Source: Parascedosporium putredinis (taxonomy: Eukaryota > Ascomycota > Sordariomycetes > Microascales > Microascaceae). From it: a stretch of 64,000 bases of DNA. The notes under the pieces are model-generated. The model searched no databases. It was not told where the DNA came from and saw only the letters and a program-made list of their open reading frames with translations. Made by a program: the position numbers and the translations under genes. Within the stretch, counting starts at the first letter, position 1. Each line of letters opens with the position of its first letter. The stretch is taken from positions 558,001 to 622,000 of the forward strand of contig CASHTG010000005.1 of NCBI GenBank assembly GCA_949357655.1, written 5' to 3'. Shown piece by piece: positions 1-13,498 of the stretch.

Positions 1-445
1 GACCTGGTATGATGCCAAAAAAAAACGGAAAGCGAGGATTTTATGATACAACTCAGGCGATAGAGTGATGATTTTGCGGTATCCGAAAGCAGTCAATGGT
101 TGTATAGTGATTTGGTTCCTTTTTTCCCCGTCCCCTCCTATTCCATTAGCTTTCATAGATTCTAAAAAGAAAAACCCTTTACTGTTCGAAAACGGTCCAT
201 TCGGACACTTTCTTTTCGTCCTGTGGAGGAGTGAGTTCCCCGATCCGTGGCGTTATCCATGCCGATACTAAAACTCCGCAACATACGTGAGAGGAAGATG
301 AATAAAACAAGAAGGCCGAGCGCTCCATTCCGGAAATCCGACGAGAAGAGAAGACAAAGGTGAAGAAGCAGTAGCCTGGAAGCACAAATAGAAAAGAAAA
401 GAAGAAAAAGGCATAAAACAAGACTCCAAGCGCCGAAACCCAGAG
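1..445. other. non-coding flank, 3' side of the membrane protein gene
   Basis: No coding region with family-like composition is visible. The minus-strand membrane protein gene terminates at its TAG at 446-448, so this stretch would hold its 3' untranslated region and terminator. I see no repeat or RNA gene here. Confidence 0.5.
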
Positions 446-2783
446 CTAGTTATACTTGCCTCCCAACCTCTCCAGCTCCCCATCCCCGAGCACAGGACTA
501 ACCACCCCCGCCTCCCGCCCCGACACCCCCGGCGCACCCCCGGCCCCGCTCCGAAACATACCCCAGCTCTCCCGCTCCTCGCGCGCGCACTCTTCCGTCA
601 AATCGCAGAGATCTTGCGACTCGGACGACATTTTTGCGCGTTGCCGCCGCTGTCACCCCCTCGCCCTCGCCCCCGTCCTTGCCCTCGTTCCCGCCGCCAC
701 TTGATCCAGGGCTGCCGCCGCCGGGCCCGTTTCCGTTTTCGCCCGTGACTGCGAGGCCAATCTCGCCGGGAAGCACCATGATCGTCGGCACCGGCGGGGG
801 CGTGGAGGGAGGTGGCGGAGGCGGAGGGGAGGGAGCGGAGGTTCCATGGTAAATGGGGTACGCGGCCGGCCGTCTTAGCGGCAGCTACGGCGGCGGGACT
901 GACGAGGCCGGGGATTTCGAGCTGGGTTTCGTGGGGGCGGGGGTCGGGGCGGGGAGGGGAGGATGAGTTGGTTTGGCCTGGGTGTCGGGGGCGGAGCCGC
1001 CGTCGCTGCTGCTGCTCCCGTTTCTGACGACGATGCTGCTACTGCTACTACTACTGGTACTGCTGCTGTTACCGTTGCTGCCGTTTTTACTACCCCTCGG
1101 CACCTCGCCCGCCGTGACGTGAGTCCTCGTAGGAACGGGGTGCGTCCTAGCCAGGCCGTGGATCCCTCGTTCCAGCCTCGGTTCTAGTTTATTCGTTGTT
1201 GGTGCGCAAATCGGTGCTGTCGGAAACGTGCTTTCACTCGCGGACCGTGCCGGAACCCCAGTCTTCTTTCCGACTTGCTGTCTCCTTCCGACGGATCCCG
1301 CAAATGTAGGGAGGAGTCTGCGGTCCTTGAGCCTGAGCGGCGGAAACGTCATTGTTGGCGTCTTTCCGTACCGAGCGTCATCGTGAGTAACATCGTCGTG
1401 AATATTGCCGCCGCCGCTGCCGTCACGGTTACTAGCGTTATCCATGTCGTTGATGTCGGCCGCCGCTATCGTCGACCGTCGCGGCGTCGTCGCTGTCGAG
1501 GCGGGCGGGGTCGACGACGATACGACGCGCGTGGGCGAGCTGTCGAACGAGGAAGGGTTCGTGGTCGTGCCCTCCCCGGCCCCGCGCTTGGATCTTGACC
1601 GAGACGAGGATCGGAGGCTGTGGCCATACTGAAACGAATGCTGCGGGAGTAGCGGTGCCGGCGGCGGCAGCGGCGGCGGCGATGGGACTGAAGCCGAAGC
1701 CGAGACCGAAGCCGGGAGCAGGTGCCGAGAGGAAGAATGATGCGTGCCGCGCCGGCGCAGGCACAGAATCAGGCTGAGGAGGGCGAGGGATCCGACGATG
1801 GAGGTGACGGCAATGGTGGCCTTGACTCCCGAGGTGAGCCCGCTTTGCTGCGGCACGGGAGCCATGAGGTCGTCGCCGCTCGGGAAGTCGAATGCCACGT
1901 TTGTAATGGTGGAAGACGGGAGGGAGGCGCCGGTAGTGGTGGGAGCAAGTAGTATGCTCGGCCTGTCTGTCGTCGGGGCTGGCTCGCTCGATGGCGGGGC
2001 GCTGCCATGTCGGAGATGGGGGCTGTCGAAACCGGCGATGCCGACGCTGTTTTTGGGACACGCCTTTTTTCTCCCGGGAGGTAGACGGAGGAGTCCGGGC
2101 AGGTAAAGTCGTTTTTGGGCAGGCCGGGATCTCGGAGGGTACGGTACCCTAATCTAAGAAGCCGCGTGGGTTAGAGATACAAGAAGTTTACAGTAATCGT
2201 CTCTTTTGGTCGGAGTCGTTCGTGATGCTTATTTTTCGAGACTCAAGCTTACCCTTCGCACGTACTGATAATGCTGTTCACGTTGGCTACGCGATAAAAG
2301 GAAAGACAAAACGTCAATATCGATGGTTGATGGAGAGGTACTTTTCAAAAGCCCAAAGCCCGGAAAGGAGAGACTCCGAAGGGGAGGGGATATGAAGCAA
2401 AAAGAATAGAAAAAGAATAGGGAAAGGAGAGCAAGCTTACGGTCCTGCCCAGATATACTCGCCGTCTCGTTGTACCAAACCCCGCAAACCACGGAATCGC
2501 AACAGTACAGCCGATTAAAGACATCGTACCCCGTGCTCCCCTCGGTTCTTTTCTCGGCCTGGGCGACGAGCGCCGCGCACAGGGCCTCTGCCGTCTCGGC
2601 GCTCGGGGCCCGTCGAGACACCGATCGCCCTTGGACGTCGGCGGCGAAACGCTCGCGGCAGCCGGCGAGACACCCTCGGCTGTCCCGTACGTCCGTCGCG
2701 AGAGAGCCCCACTCCTTCGTCGAAGGGTCGATCGAGTCGTCACACGCCTCCTGCCTTCGAGGACGGCGCATGGTGAAAGGCAA
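446..2783 (-). CDS. cysteine-rich single-pass membrane protein with long low-complexity tail
   Basis: Family not recognised by name. Exon 1 (2783-2441) encodes a cysteine-containing region with motifs CLAGC, LCAAL and LYCCDSVVCGV. The donor GTAAGC is at 2440-2435 and a 292-nt intron ends at an AG before 2148. Exon 2 continues with a TCPDSSVYLPG segment, a Ser/Thr/Pro stalk, then one hydrophobic segment (ATIAVTSIVGSLALLSLILC, about 1850-1790) followed by CLRRRG, a positive-inside stop-transfer. The rest is Ser/Pro/Gly-rich. The layout is that of many fungal surface sensor-like proteins, with Cys-rich ectodomain, stalk, one helix and cytosolic tail. No signal peptide is obvious after the first Met, so the true start may lie elsewhere. 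The frame changes at the T6 run 2065-2070 and again at T5 632-636, each time as if one base were missing. A TAG at 885-887 interrupts the tail, and the coding-like sequence resumes to a TAG at 446. Function unknown. Confidence 0.6.
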
Positions 2784-4700
2784 ACGGTAGACCTAAGTTG
2801 TTAAAGACAAGTGATGCGATGCTAGTGCTGAATCTTTGTCTGTCGACGACGCCGTTTCGTTGGGATATATCTTTTTAAAAGTCTCTTCGAAACACTCCCT
2901 GTTATCTCTCTCCTTCTTGTGGCGACTGGAACTCTCTTCCTATTCTCCCTTTCCCTGTGTTTTCCTTTGTGGAATGCTCGATATCCGAAGACCAAGGAGG
3001 TTCCTGGTGGCTACGCCAGGACAAAGCTGGAACAAGAGTGTATCGAGATGGTGCGACTGTACCGTGGACGGGCAAGTTTGCGAGGCATCCGTGTCAGTCA
3101 CGGAGCTTTGGTGGTTTAGGGTTATGAACGAGTGCCGCGCCGTCCGCCACCAGACTTACACGAGGAGAGGGAACCCTGGAAAAAGCCGAGCATCCACGGG
3201 AGGCGAGGACCAAATGTAAAAGGAGAAGAGCAAAAAACGGAAAACGGGGAAAGCCAAAGGGGGCCGGACTTGTCTTAAGCCATGGATTCATGCGTGTTCA
3301 GCCAAGTTCATTATATTGGATTATCCAATATCAACGCCCTTTGGGCCCTTTTCTTCCCTTTCTTTTCTAGTAGAGTCTCCCCTTTCCCTCCCGTTCGTTT
3401 TGCCCGTTTTGGAAGCCAACGCGGATCGGATGACATGGGCCGGGGCCCTAGAGATCTCCCGCCCTCCCGCAGTCCTGCCTCTTGTCATCGTGCGGACCTA
3501 TCATCAAGCCTCTTTTTTTCGTGTCTGTCTTTGGGGTGTACATACGTGTAGGCACATGCCCTTCCTCGCTGTTGTTCCAGCTTTCTTTTCGTTCCCATCC
3601 TTGTAGGGGTGAGCGGGCCTGGCCGAGGGTCAATCTATTCGTATTTGGAAGAAGAAAAAGAGGAAAGCCTCTCTCCACCAAGACAAAAATGAAGAGCCCA
3701 GCTCGAGAACGACTCATCCAAGGTAACACAACGCCCCCTCCCTCCACATCCCACCCATAACAGCAGGCTCTCGCTATTTGCTTTCAGATTCTTGAGGGGG
3801 CACCGAAGTTGTAAAAAAAAAAAAAAAACCCCATCGTTGACGGCCCTCTCGAACGCCCTGGGTGGGAAGACGGCGACGCGCAAGACATTCTTCCAAATAA
3901 AGGGGGCCGATTGACAACACGATTCGGTGGCACGGTGATCTATGCGGGTCCCCGTCTCTGGACGAGAACAAGGGGTCTCGTATGGGACAATACGACGGGA
4001 GGTGAAGAGGGAGAGGTAACCGGAGCCTTGGACAAGCTGCACGTTGCCGTACCCGTGTCTGGAGTGTCTGTTAGCGGGCGTGGGACGAGAAGAGTAGACC
4101 TCGCGAGGGGGGAAGGGCAAGATAAATTAGGATGAAAAGAGATGGGCGAATCGAGCTTCGATGCGTAGCTACCTGTCTTGGCCTTGTCCAGCCAGCCTAG
4201 ATGCACCGTCAAGACCACGAGTTGGGATTACTGGCAGGGCTGTCCGTCACGCATGTTGCCGCCATCATTCAGCTGCGGCGGGCAGATTTTGGATCCAAAA
4301 AGGCCTTGTCCATGGCTGAGATATGATGTCTAGTCACCATGCTCGAGACTTCCAGGTCCGTAGGTGGCGGCGCCTCCTCGCATTTCTTCCGGGCTCGGTA
4401 TCAAGGCAACAGAGGGAGGGGCCCCCGGTGGTCACGAGAACCAAGGCTTGGGCTTGACAACGAAACAGCCTGCGTAATTATGAGCAGACAGAATCGATAC
4501 CCATCGCAAGTGGCCTTCATCGTGCTTAGTTCCTTACCTCCGGGTGGGAACGCCGAGAGTATCTAGCATACCACCTTTTCCAGCTCTTTTGCCGAAAGGC
4601 GAGGTCGAGGTGACCCCTGGCCCAACGTGGTGACTAGGATCGACACGAGTGACAGTCGGTGACGCAAGGGGAATGAATGGCTGGTCGAAGTAACGAGCCC

Positions 4701-4728
4701 TTCACGAGGGCCGTTGCGGCCTCGTGAA
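4701..4728. repeat. inverted repeat, 9-bp arms
   Basis: TTCACGAGG at 4701-4709 is matched by CCTCGTGAA at 4720-4728 with a 10-base spacer. The stem is perfect and GC-rich. It lies in the gene-poor interval with no adjacent gene, so it could be a chance hairpin or a dyad protein-binding site. Confidence 0.5.
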
Positions 4729-7700
4729 AGCCGACCCATCCGGAGGATCCTGAAGAAGTATCGGCTATGTCGACACTTGCGGCAGGCCCAGCAGTAGACA
4801 CTCGTGTCACCGCATCATTTCTATATCATACCCTCTCGAAAGTCTGAAAGCAGTCACTTGGGGGCTCCTAGAGAGGATTCACAAGCTGATATCGCCTCTC
4901 GTCTGTGCGGTTTTTGACTATAGGTCCAAGTTAAGCTTCGTCTTGTATGTTGTCCAAACTTATCGGAGCACGAGCACATACATAGATCTTTGTGGAAGGT
5001 AGTGGCAAACGCTGTTGTCTCGACTCCAGATTAATACTCTTGGGTCCTTGTCAGCCATGCCTTAGAAAAGCCGAATAAACCACGGCCATCCATCAAAGGG
5101 CATCCAAGTTTTGCAGGAGCCATTATCCGCCAGTCAAGGCCAAAGATGGGCCACACCGCCGTCCCTCCTACCGAAGAGGCATAGAGGAAAAACGACAAAA
5201 AAAAAAGAGAAAAGAACCATCTGCCCAGGCCTTTTCGAAAGCCCAGTTTCATCAAACCAGGGGCTGCACGCTGCCTAGGACGCATCTGCTATAAGCCTCT
5301 CTCTTTGTCAATGCTTGGACGAGTCTTTGCCAGACCAGATTGGCGCGGGTTGACGCAGCAGCAAAAATGTCTCCGGCCGCGCGTGGATATTGTTCCTCCG
5401 CAGATCCTCGCATCCTGCCTCCCCGAACAAAGATCACCGCCTGCTGCAGCTTACCGTGACCCTCCCTCCCCTGCCCCCTTCCCAAGTCCATGACCATGTG
5501 GTTCTGAAGCGGGGTCCCAAGGTCTACGGCCAACACGCCTCTGGTGAGGTTCTGCCTAGCCCACATCGCGAAGCGTACCTCGCAATCGCGAAGCACGGTT
5601 AGACACCGCGATCCTGGCCGCAGTGGCCAACCCTTTGGCACATATTCGGCTAAGAGGCGCCGTCATCTTCATGGCGGTCTGGATGTCTAGAGTTGGGACT
5701 AGAGTTGCATCCTAACCCTAGGACTGATGAGGTCTGGTCTCTACTGTGCCTACCCATCTACACCACCCTCGTGAGTTTCAAGTTCCGGGTTCGTTTGTTC
5801 TCGAAGCACTCCCTGTCTCTTACCGCTGTAGGTACGGTTTCCCCGTCCAAAAACGAGGTTGGCGAGTGAAATGCTGAAACGGCATCGGCAAGAGTATGTC
5901 TAAGGGGGAACAAGCTCAGAGATAAGAGATGCCCTTTCGCGTCAGCCCGGTTCAACATCCCTATGACCCTTCATTTTAGTTCGTCCATGTCCCAGAAGCA
6001 TTTAACCGTAGCCAAGAGCAACAGCGAGCTCTCTGAGAACGGCTACTCTCCATGCTTCCCACGTCTTCATGTAAGAGCAGGTGAGAAAAGCACCAATCGC
6101 ACCTCTTCTCCTGGCCGGAAATGAACCCCGGCCCGGGCGGACTAAACCCCATATCAAAATCCAGCAATGCCGGCGTGAGCTTTGAAGAGCCAAACGGCCA
6201 CGCGTGAGAGCAAGTCGGACGTGTTGGCCCTTTGCAAACTCGCAAGCTTCCCCAGGTAGATATCCATGTCCCATAACTTTGCGCCATTCTGTTTCCAACC
6301 CCCTTTGTATTCCTCGGAAAATGCCATGGACTCACATTCCATACCACATCTCACTACAGCTCACTCGGTAATCTATCTGGTGCTGGTGTTCCTGTGTTCC
6401 GTCTTCACGCTGGCGGGTTGGCAACCCGGCCTCGGTCGCTGGTTGGCTCTCGTACGTAGATGAATATAGTCTCCTCATCTGACCACCACGGCATGGGCGC
6501 CCAACTAGAGCTGGGTGCGGGTGAACTGGGCTGGAAGAGCCAGCTTCATCCTCGGTCGACGGGATACGTCAATCCAGCGGGTGCGAGTCCAATATTGAGC
6601 AAGCCCTACTGACGCTCTATCGAAATCGGGGACACTGTACGGAATGGCCGCTGCAGAGCTTCCCCTCATCAATTGAGAATCCCCCCTCCCCATCTCCCCT
6701 CCCCTCTCACCCTTCCCCCTTCTCTATTTGCTTCTCTCTCGCGGGTACCATTCTCGAGGGGTGGGCACCACCCAGATGCACGTCGATCTGACTGCATGAT
6801 TTCCAAAGAACCGTCATCATTATTTTCCTGGGGACTCGAGGATCGAGTGGGTTGGAAAGAAAGGAAAAAAACAAAAGAAAACACCAATGCAACGGCAGAC
6901 CAGACAAAAAGCTGGTGGGTGCCGCTGCTTGCGTCGAGAAACATGAACCTTGCTTGCGTCCCCGCACGGCAGAAACGAACCTTGCTGCACCAGGGGGCTA
7001 ATCCCATCCCTTTTCAGCCATGGACATAAGATGGGGAAGGCGAAAAGGAAGCGAGAGGGAAAACAAGAGGTGGTGGACATGGGTGCCAAGATAAGAGCGC
7101 AAAAGCAATTCACAGGGTCGCAGAGAAAAGGATCCAGGGGTAGGATGACGTCGAATGAAGCGAATTTTCATTGTGAGCCTCACGCGAGCAGTTGCCTCCC
7201 AATTGCAAACATCCTAAAAAGCGACGAGATGTTGGGAGGTGAGAGGATTAAAAAAAAAAAAACTTTTGAAGAGCGGGGAACGGGCAACCGTGGCGAGAAT
7301 GGTTATGGAACCTCACGTCCCGAAGCTACATACCTTTTCTTTCCAAGAAGTAAAAAGACTTAAAGCTTTTCTTTCTTCTGCCTTGGTTGATCATTCTCGG
7401 ATCGCTGGGAAGTGGGGGCACATCCGCATCCTCGGTGATGATCTTCTTCCCGTCTCTTCCAGCATCTTAGCAACAATTAAGATCAGCGGATAACGTGAGC
7501 GAAAAAGAAAGAAAAAGTGAAAGGGTTGTCTGCATTTAGAGCGGCGAGAAATATACCTCATAGGCAGAGTTCGGGGGCCCCATGCCAATCTCGATCAGAT
7601 GCTTGCATCCCAAGTCTCAAGCCAAAAACCATCGATTGACTTCTCTGGTCTGGGAATGGGTAATGGGCGCTGCGAATGAGCCCATCACACATCGTACGAA

Positions 7701-10700
7701 TTTGCGATGTCCACGTGGGAAAGCAAAAAAGGTCGACACCAAAATTAGCAGATCCCGAGGTCTAATGTCGCACTTGCACCCGAATCCGAGCACAGTCTAG
7801 GCTGGCAGAAAAGGAAAGGTCTCCATCTGTTACATTTTTCGCAGTGCTCGAGTGGGAATCAAGGGTTTGGCATGCTATCAAGGGCTTTCTTGTAAGACAA
7901 TCCGTCTCAGATTGGCGTTCATAAGTCCGGTTCCTCTTGGCATAGATGGATGCGAGCTGAATGAGCCAACACTGGAAGAAAGGGAAACCTTCGCGAAGAG
8001 AAGTTTTGTGCTGGAATTGTTGTGGCGGCTTGGTTTCTAGGTCACTGTTTTTCTCTTTTTCCCCTTTGTCCTCTCTCCGCCGACCAAGCCTGAGTGGGAT
8101 AGGAGTGCGCCAATGTATCCCGACCTCGACCTCGCTCAGCCTTCGGGGGCTGAAATGTAGGAGGGAGATACAATAACATTATTACGGCTAGGGCGAGCGC
8201 GAACAATCTGACGTGAGGTGACAGAATGGCGAGAGGTCACCCTCCCTCCCTAGCCGCAGTTAAGGTATTCGCCACGGCTTACCATAACAGGCAACCGTGA
8301 TGGGAACTGGCGCGATCTCCAGACCAGGCTAGGAGACAAGAGGAATAGGGGAGCATCGTGTTATGATTAGAGAGGCGTTATCCTCCCAGCCATCCATCAC
8401 CCTTTCTAACAGACAGAAGAGAAAAGGGATGAGGGGAGTTTGAAGCTGATGGCCTCGTGAGGGAGCGTCGGCTGATCTACCGAGGTAGAGAGTTGAGGAC
8501 AACGTAGAACTAAAAGAACACGGGAAGAAGGGGGCCGGCATTGTTGTCGAAGACGGTGGATATTGGAGCGTAGAGCGCTTCCCGCGCGCCTGAAACGACC
8601 GCTGGGTGATTCACCAAGGGCGCTTAGTGCACATTCACCATGAGATTCACCTCGGACGGAAGCAAAAAAAAAAAAAAAAAAGCAAATTATGCCCAAGCAA
8701 GAGCCATGCCAAGGTGGGCTCGGAATCCGAACTTGGGACAAGACAGACACGGGCTGGTGTGCAAAGACTTCCAGAGAATCGAAACGACGGGATCCCAAAC
8801 TGGTGGCGGGAACACAACTGTTGCCTACGTTCCGCCCGTCTTCAGCTCGGGAATAGTCGATCAAGATCCGCTCGCAGCTAGAACACGAATATCCTGATCC
8901 TGATCCCTGGGCGAAGAAGAGTGGAAATGGGGGCATCCATCCGCCGCTACGGACGGTATCACGAAGCGCGGAAAGCCCGGCCACGTCGTGGTTCAAACTT
9001 CGTTGAGGAACACGGCGCTTGGTCGGCCATGCCCCACCAAGGCTTGCCAAGGGCTGCATTGCGCATCATGCTTCGCAGCAGTGGCAGAGAGGGAGAGTAG
9101 AGAACAAGATTCATGGCCCAAGAAAAGAACGTGCTCAGGCGGACATGGTGGGGATGAGGCTCGCCGGCTCGACTAGAATCTTAACCCAGGAGTCCGAACG
9201 AAACACGCTTGTGGACGAGAGCTCCTGTGCTGTGGGTCGAGTCAGCTGGAGCCTCTCTCTTTTTCCCGTCCTTCTTTCTCGGGCCCTTTGCCGGGACGGA
9301 CTGGACCACATGTACTTGCACGTGTTGAGTCCTAGACCTGTGGGAACTTCGAGACGAAGATGAGCCGACACCAGGGTCAATCGTTTTTTCTCTCTTCTTT
9401 CTTCCTTCTTCTCTCCACCGCCTAATCCTTCCAACCTTCGTGTCAATCCTGTGTAGCCCACCGTTGTGCAAGTAGTCAGGGGAGGCTGAAAACCAAAAGA
9501 TTTGTGGATTTAGCGTTTGGCCATGTGGATATGGAAGCGGGCAGGGCAGATATTAGAATTTGAATCGGTGCAGAGGCGAGCATGAGGTGGGGGCAATGCC
9601 AGCAACGATGACGTCTCGACCAGCCCAGCAGAAAGAGGCCAGAGAAAAGCACAAAACAACTGGACCACGATTGACATGCATGAAGGGCAAAAACTCTCAA
9701 GGATAAAAGACAGGGAGCCAATAGAACGCAACGTAGTTGGCTTTAGGCCAGGCCTGGTTTGTGCCAATTACGGCATTCTTCTTCGTAATGATGGAAGCTG
9801 CTATCTATGGAAAAGTACTGGAGGTCAGAGCTGGGCTGGGCTGGCTGGGAGGCAAAGGGTACAGAAATGCCCGATCGGTGCAGTAGTAGCAGTATGGGCG
9901 CCGACGCAGCTGCAGGCGACATCCTCAGCGAACAAAAGCACGTTTTGCGGTGCAACAACGGACTGTTGGTGCTGGCCGCAACGGCTGCCCTGAGCCCCAT
10001 GTCCTAGAAACGCCACTTCAAGGCTCATCGTTGTCAGAGACAGGGGTGCAGGCTACGAGATGAGATTGGGTGCTGGGCCGGCACGCCATGCAACTCGTCG
10101 CGCATTTCGCATGCGGGCTTGTGTGGTGAAAGGCCTAGAGCACCTAGCAAGAGCAAGCAATCCCCGGCGTGGCTACTCGTCAACTTTTCCAGCTGAGATG
10201 CTGTGGATCCTGCCCAATGACCCCATGTCGGTCCTTTGAAGGGAGCTCGAAGCACGCCGACTGCTCCGTTCTATTCTTGTCCGCGCTCTCACCTGTTGCA
10301 ACGACGACTAGCCGGCCAAGCCCGCTTGTGGGGAACCTGTGGAGAACAAGACCTCGTACCCAGACTCGCTTTTATGCTGGCGAGGATAATAGAGTTCAGG
10401 CCAACAAGCCAGTCTAGAAGTGGATCAACCCGTTTCTAGGGCTCGATCCTTTCGCATTTTGTTTTCAGGTGAGCGGAACAGGGCGGAAGCCGATGCTCTT
10501 TGATTTCTTTCGCTTCTTGGACAATCGGGTGAAAAGGCGTGGATAATTTCCACAAGTGGTCTCCTCGCTTCACGATCTCGTATGGGAGAGAAGGAAAAAA
10601 ATTTCTGCTTTTCGTTGTGACCCTTGCCTCCCACAAGTCATGAGGCCCTCACTATTACAACAGCTGAGCTTCTTCTTGATGGAACCCACAGTTCCGTCAT

Positions 10701-13249
10701 TACGTGCTGGTCTGACTGATGGGACCGTTGCAAGCGTGCAAAAGGGAGGCTCCGTCTAGCAGGGACATGGAGGGACGACAGTCGGCCTCCGCCGCTTCTG
10801 ACAAAATCGTCCGAGTGGCATGGCGCGACTGTTGAGGGTCCATGGAAGAATAATTGAGAGTAATTTTTGATAATAGCTTTTTCCCCTGTTGAGAAAAAAA
10901 AAAAATCCCAGGGACGATGAAGAGTGAGGCCCTCAGCGAAGAAATCCAAATAGCTTTCAGTATTCGGAGCATGAATTATTTGGGGCACGCACGAGTGGAA
11001 TTTCTTCTGCCGAGCTCCGAGATTTGTCGTGACATAACCTCGGGGATTGTTCAGACGGATCTAGTAAATGCATGTTGGAGTGTAATATTGTTTGGGGAAG
11101 ACTGGCTGATTTGAGAATACATGTAAATGCTAGAGAACGGGTATCATTGATCCCGGAAGCCTTGTGTTAGCTGCCTGTGCTGCACCTGCGGGCCTGGCCG
11201 GGCAGCATGCTGCATCAAGAAAGTGTTGCGTCCGCGTGTCGGTCTCCGAGCACTGGACGTCTTTGAGAGCCAGCCACCCCTTTTGGTGGAGTGAGCACGC
11301 TTTGCAATCCTCAACGAACAACCCAGACCTCACTTCCGCTTTGAGAGCCCCCATGCGCGGAAAGCAAAGCCCTTTTGACGGGGTTATCAGGTGGGAAGGG
11401 GAGGAAACCCTGGCCACGTTAGTTCCGTGGCTCACCGCCACGCAAAAGGGAGGAAAAAAAGAGGAGTATTCGGCACTAAAGAAAATCCATGAATCTGGCT
11501 CAAAATTTGATGCGAGCTGTCCCAGATAAAGGCTAGCTCTTGGCTCCCTGTGGTGGGGTTGCCCTTCTCCACAAAAGAGGGCAAGGTGGGCGTGTCACTG
11601 TTTCTCCTCATTCGAGGATCGCTGCTTGATCTGAACGAGGAGAAAGTGCGAAACCCTCAGGTCTCCTGAGGAGGGGTGAAGAGTCCTTCGAGAGAAGAGG
11701 AGGGGCGGGGAGGGGGATGAGCCATCAATGAATGGGCATGAAGCGCCCAGTTTTGCTCAACGTACGATGTTGAAGTTGAAAGCCGTGGCAGCCTTCACTT
11801 GCATTGGAGAAGGCTATGCTGACACAAGCGCGAACAGGGCCGGCGCTGGGGGTCAAGGGGTTAAATTGAGTGGCTTCAATGCTGCCTGTGCGTTTGTGTC
11901 CCCGTCACATTTAACCCGAGTGGGCTGCAAGGCCAATGGGTCTCTCTTTCCTGAACCTTTTCAGCTCCTGTTTCTCAGGAGGCAGGTAGGACTGGGGTGA
12001 ACGGACCAGGCCCGACTCTAATTAACCCCACCAAGTTCGTCCAGAATGTATGAGAAGGACCAGCTGTCGTGGTTGCTCGCCCAAGAAAGGAAGGAGCCCA
12101 TGAATGGTACTCCGGCATCCGCTGCTGACAGCTTTGCCCTGGCCTGAAGCTCAGGTAAGGCAGTGAATTAGTCTCTTTTGGGGGACGGACGCTTGAGGTG
12201 CAATATGAAGAAATCTAGGATACTCCGGTTTAGGACACAGGCGCCCCCGAGGAAAAATCAAAATAGCTTGGTTATGAAGAAAGAAAAAGAAAAAGAAAAA
12301 GAAAATCGCCATGAATCCAACTTTCTCTGCTCCTCCGCGGAAAGTAGTCCCAGTGTATACCGGGTATTGGCTCCCAGCTCGGAGGAGAGTAGGAGTATGT
12401 TGCATTAAATGGGCGCCGATGAAGCCAGCCACCGCCAACAGACACCAGACTGACGCCACCTCCAATCTCAAACTTGAGAGTATGCCAGTGAGTCCGGTGA
12501 TGTATTTTATTCTTATTCTTATTTTGGTTTTATTTTATTTCTTCCCTTCTTCCTTTTCCCACGCCCCCTCGGTGCTGGAGAAGAGGAAAACGAGCCGTGG
12601 GGGCGGGGGTTTGAAGGACAGTGAGGATTGATGCAAGAGAAGCGTTAGGAAGAGCGGTATGCGTCGCGTCGATGAAGTATTTGTGGAGTCGCTTATGTCG
12701 GGCTCCTCTTTAGCCAGGATTTCCCAAGTGCCAAATCCCATAACACACCAAGGCGGCACCCATCAAATTGATCCTTCTCCGTAATTCGCAACCCTACACA
12801 CGCAATAAGATCAGCGCCCAGCCCTTGATGCTGACTGTTGATGTCCTCGATGGCGACAATGCGGGCTCGAGGAGGGGCGACAACATTGATGTATTATTTT
12901 TGTCCCTTTTTGTTCCCCTTGCCCTTGTCCTTTGTCTTTTTGAAATCTCACTGGCAAAAGGAACCCAAAGATCTACAGGGGAAGGGAACTGGGAGCCACG
13001 AACCGACAGCGATGCACACCTATTTCCGCAGTCTGACTGTTTCACACCATCAAGATGGCGCGGATGGACGGATCATCCAAGTTTAAAATGTTTCGATGAG
13101 GAGGACGGACCGCCCAGTTCTCGGATTGAGCATACTTTTCTTTTCCCAGCGAAGTTCCCACAAATAGTCCGGTTTAGCTGGGCCTGTGCGGTCACCCTCG
13201 AGCACACGCGCTCGCTTGGGCGGCTTTTGGGCACCTTGCCCTCTGCCTC

Positions 13250-13300
13250 TCCTCTCTCGCTCTCTCTCTCTCCATCTCTCTCTCCCTCTCCGCATCTCCT
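13250..13300. repeat. CT-rich microsatellite
   Basis: Imperfect (TC)n tract interrupted by CGC and CCA. It sits in the interval upstream of the cyclin gene. Pyrimidine tracts of this kind are common in fungal promoters and leaders. Confidence 0.7.
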
Positions 13301-13436
13301 GGCCCTACCCATCGGGCTCCTTTTCCCCGTTTTCATAGTTTGCCGAATCCAATCTATTGGTGACATGAAATCTCGAGATTGCTCTGGGCTAGCCTAGCAA
13401 TCCTAATTCTCCGATTCATGTCGTCTGTTGCAAAGG

Positions 13437-13498
13437 TGCACGCGCGCACACACGCACACACGCACAAGCACCCACACGCACACATACAACACGCATCC
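13437..13498. repeat. CA/CG-rich microsatellite
   Basis: Imperfect alternating purine-pyrimidine repeat of CACG and CACA units, about 60 bp. Such tracts can adopt Z-DNA and are length-polymorphic. No gene overlaps it. Confidence 0.7.

Noticed and set aside
8664..8681. A18 tract as a retrotransposon poly-A tail
   Set aside because: No target-site duplication or coding remnant beside it; several similar A/T tracts occur at random places.
12768..13397. 209-codon open frame on the plus strand
   Set aside because: Text is Ser/Leu/Pro-rich and runs through a CT microsatellite; no domain, splice pattern or start context supports it.
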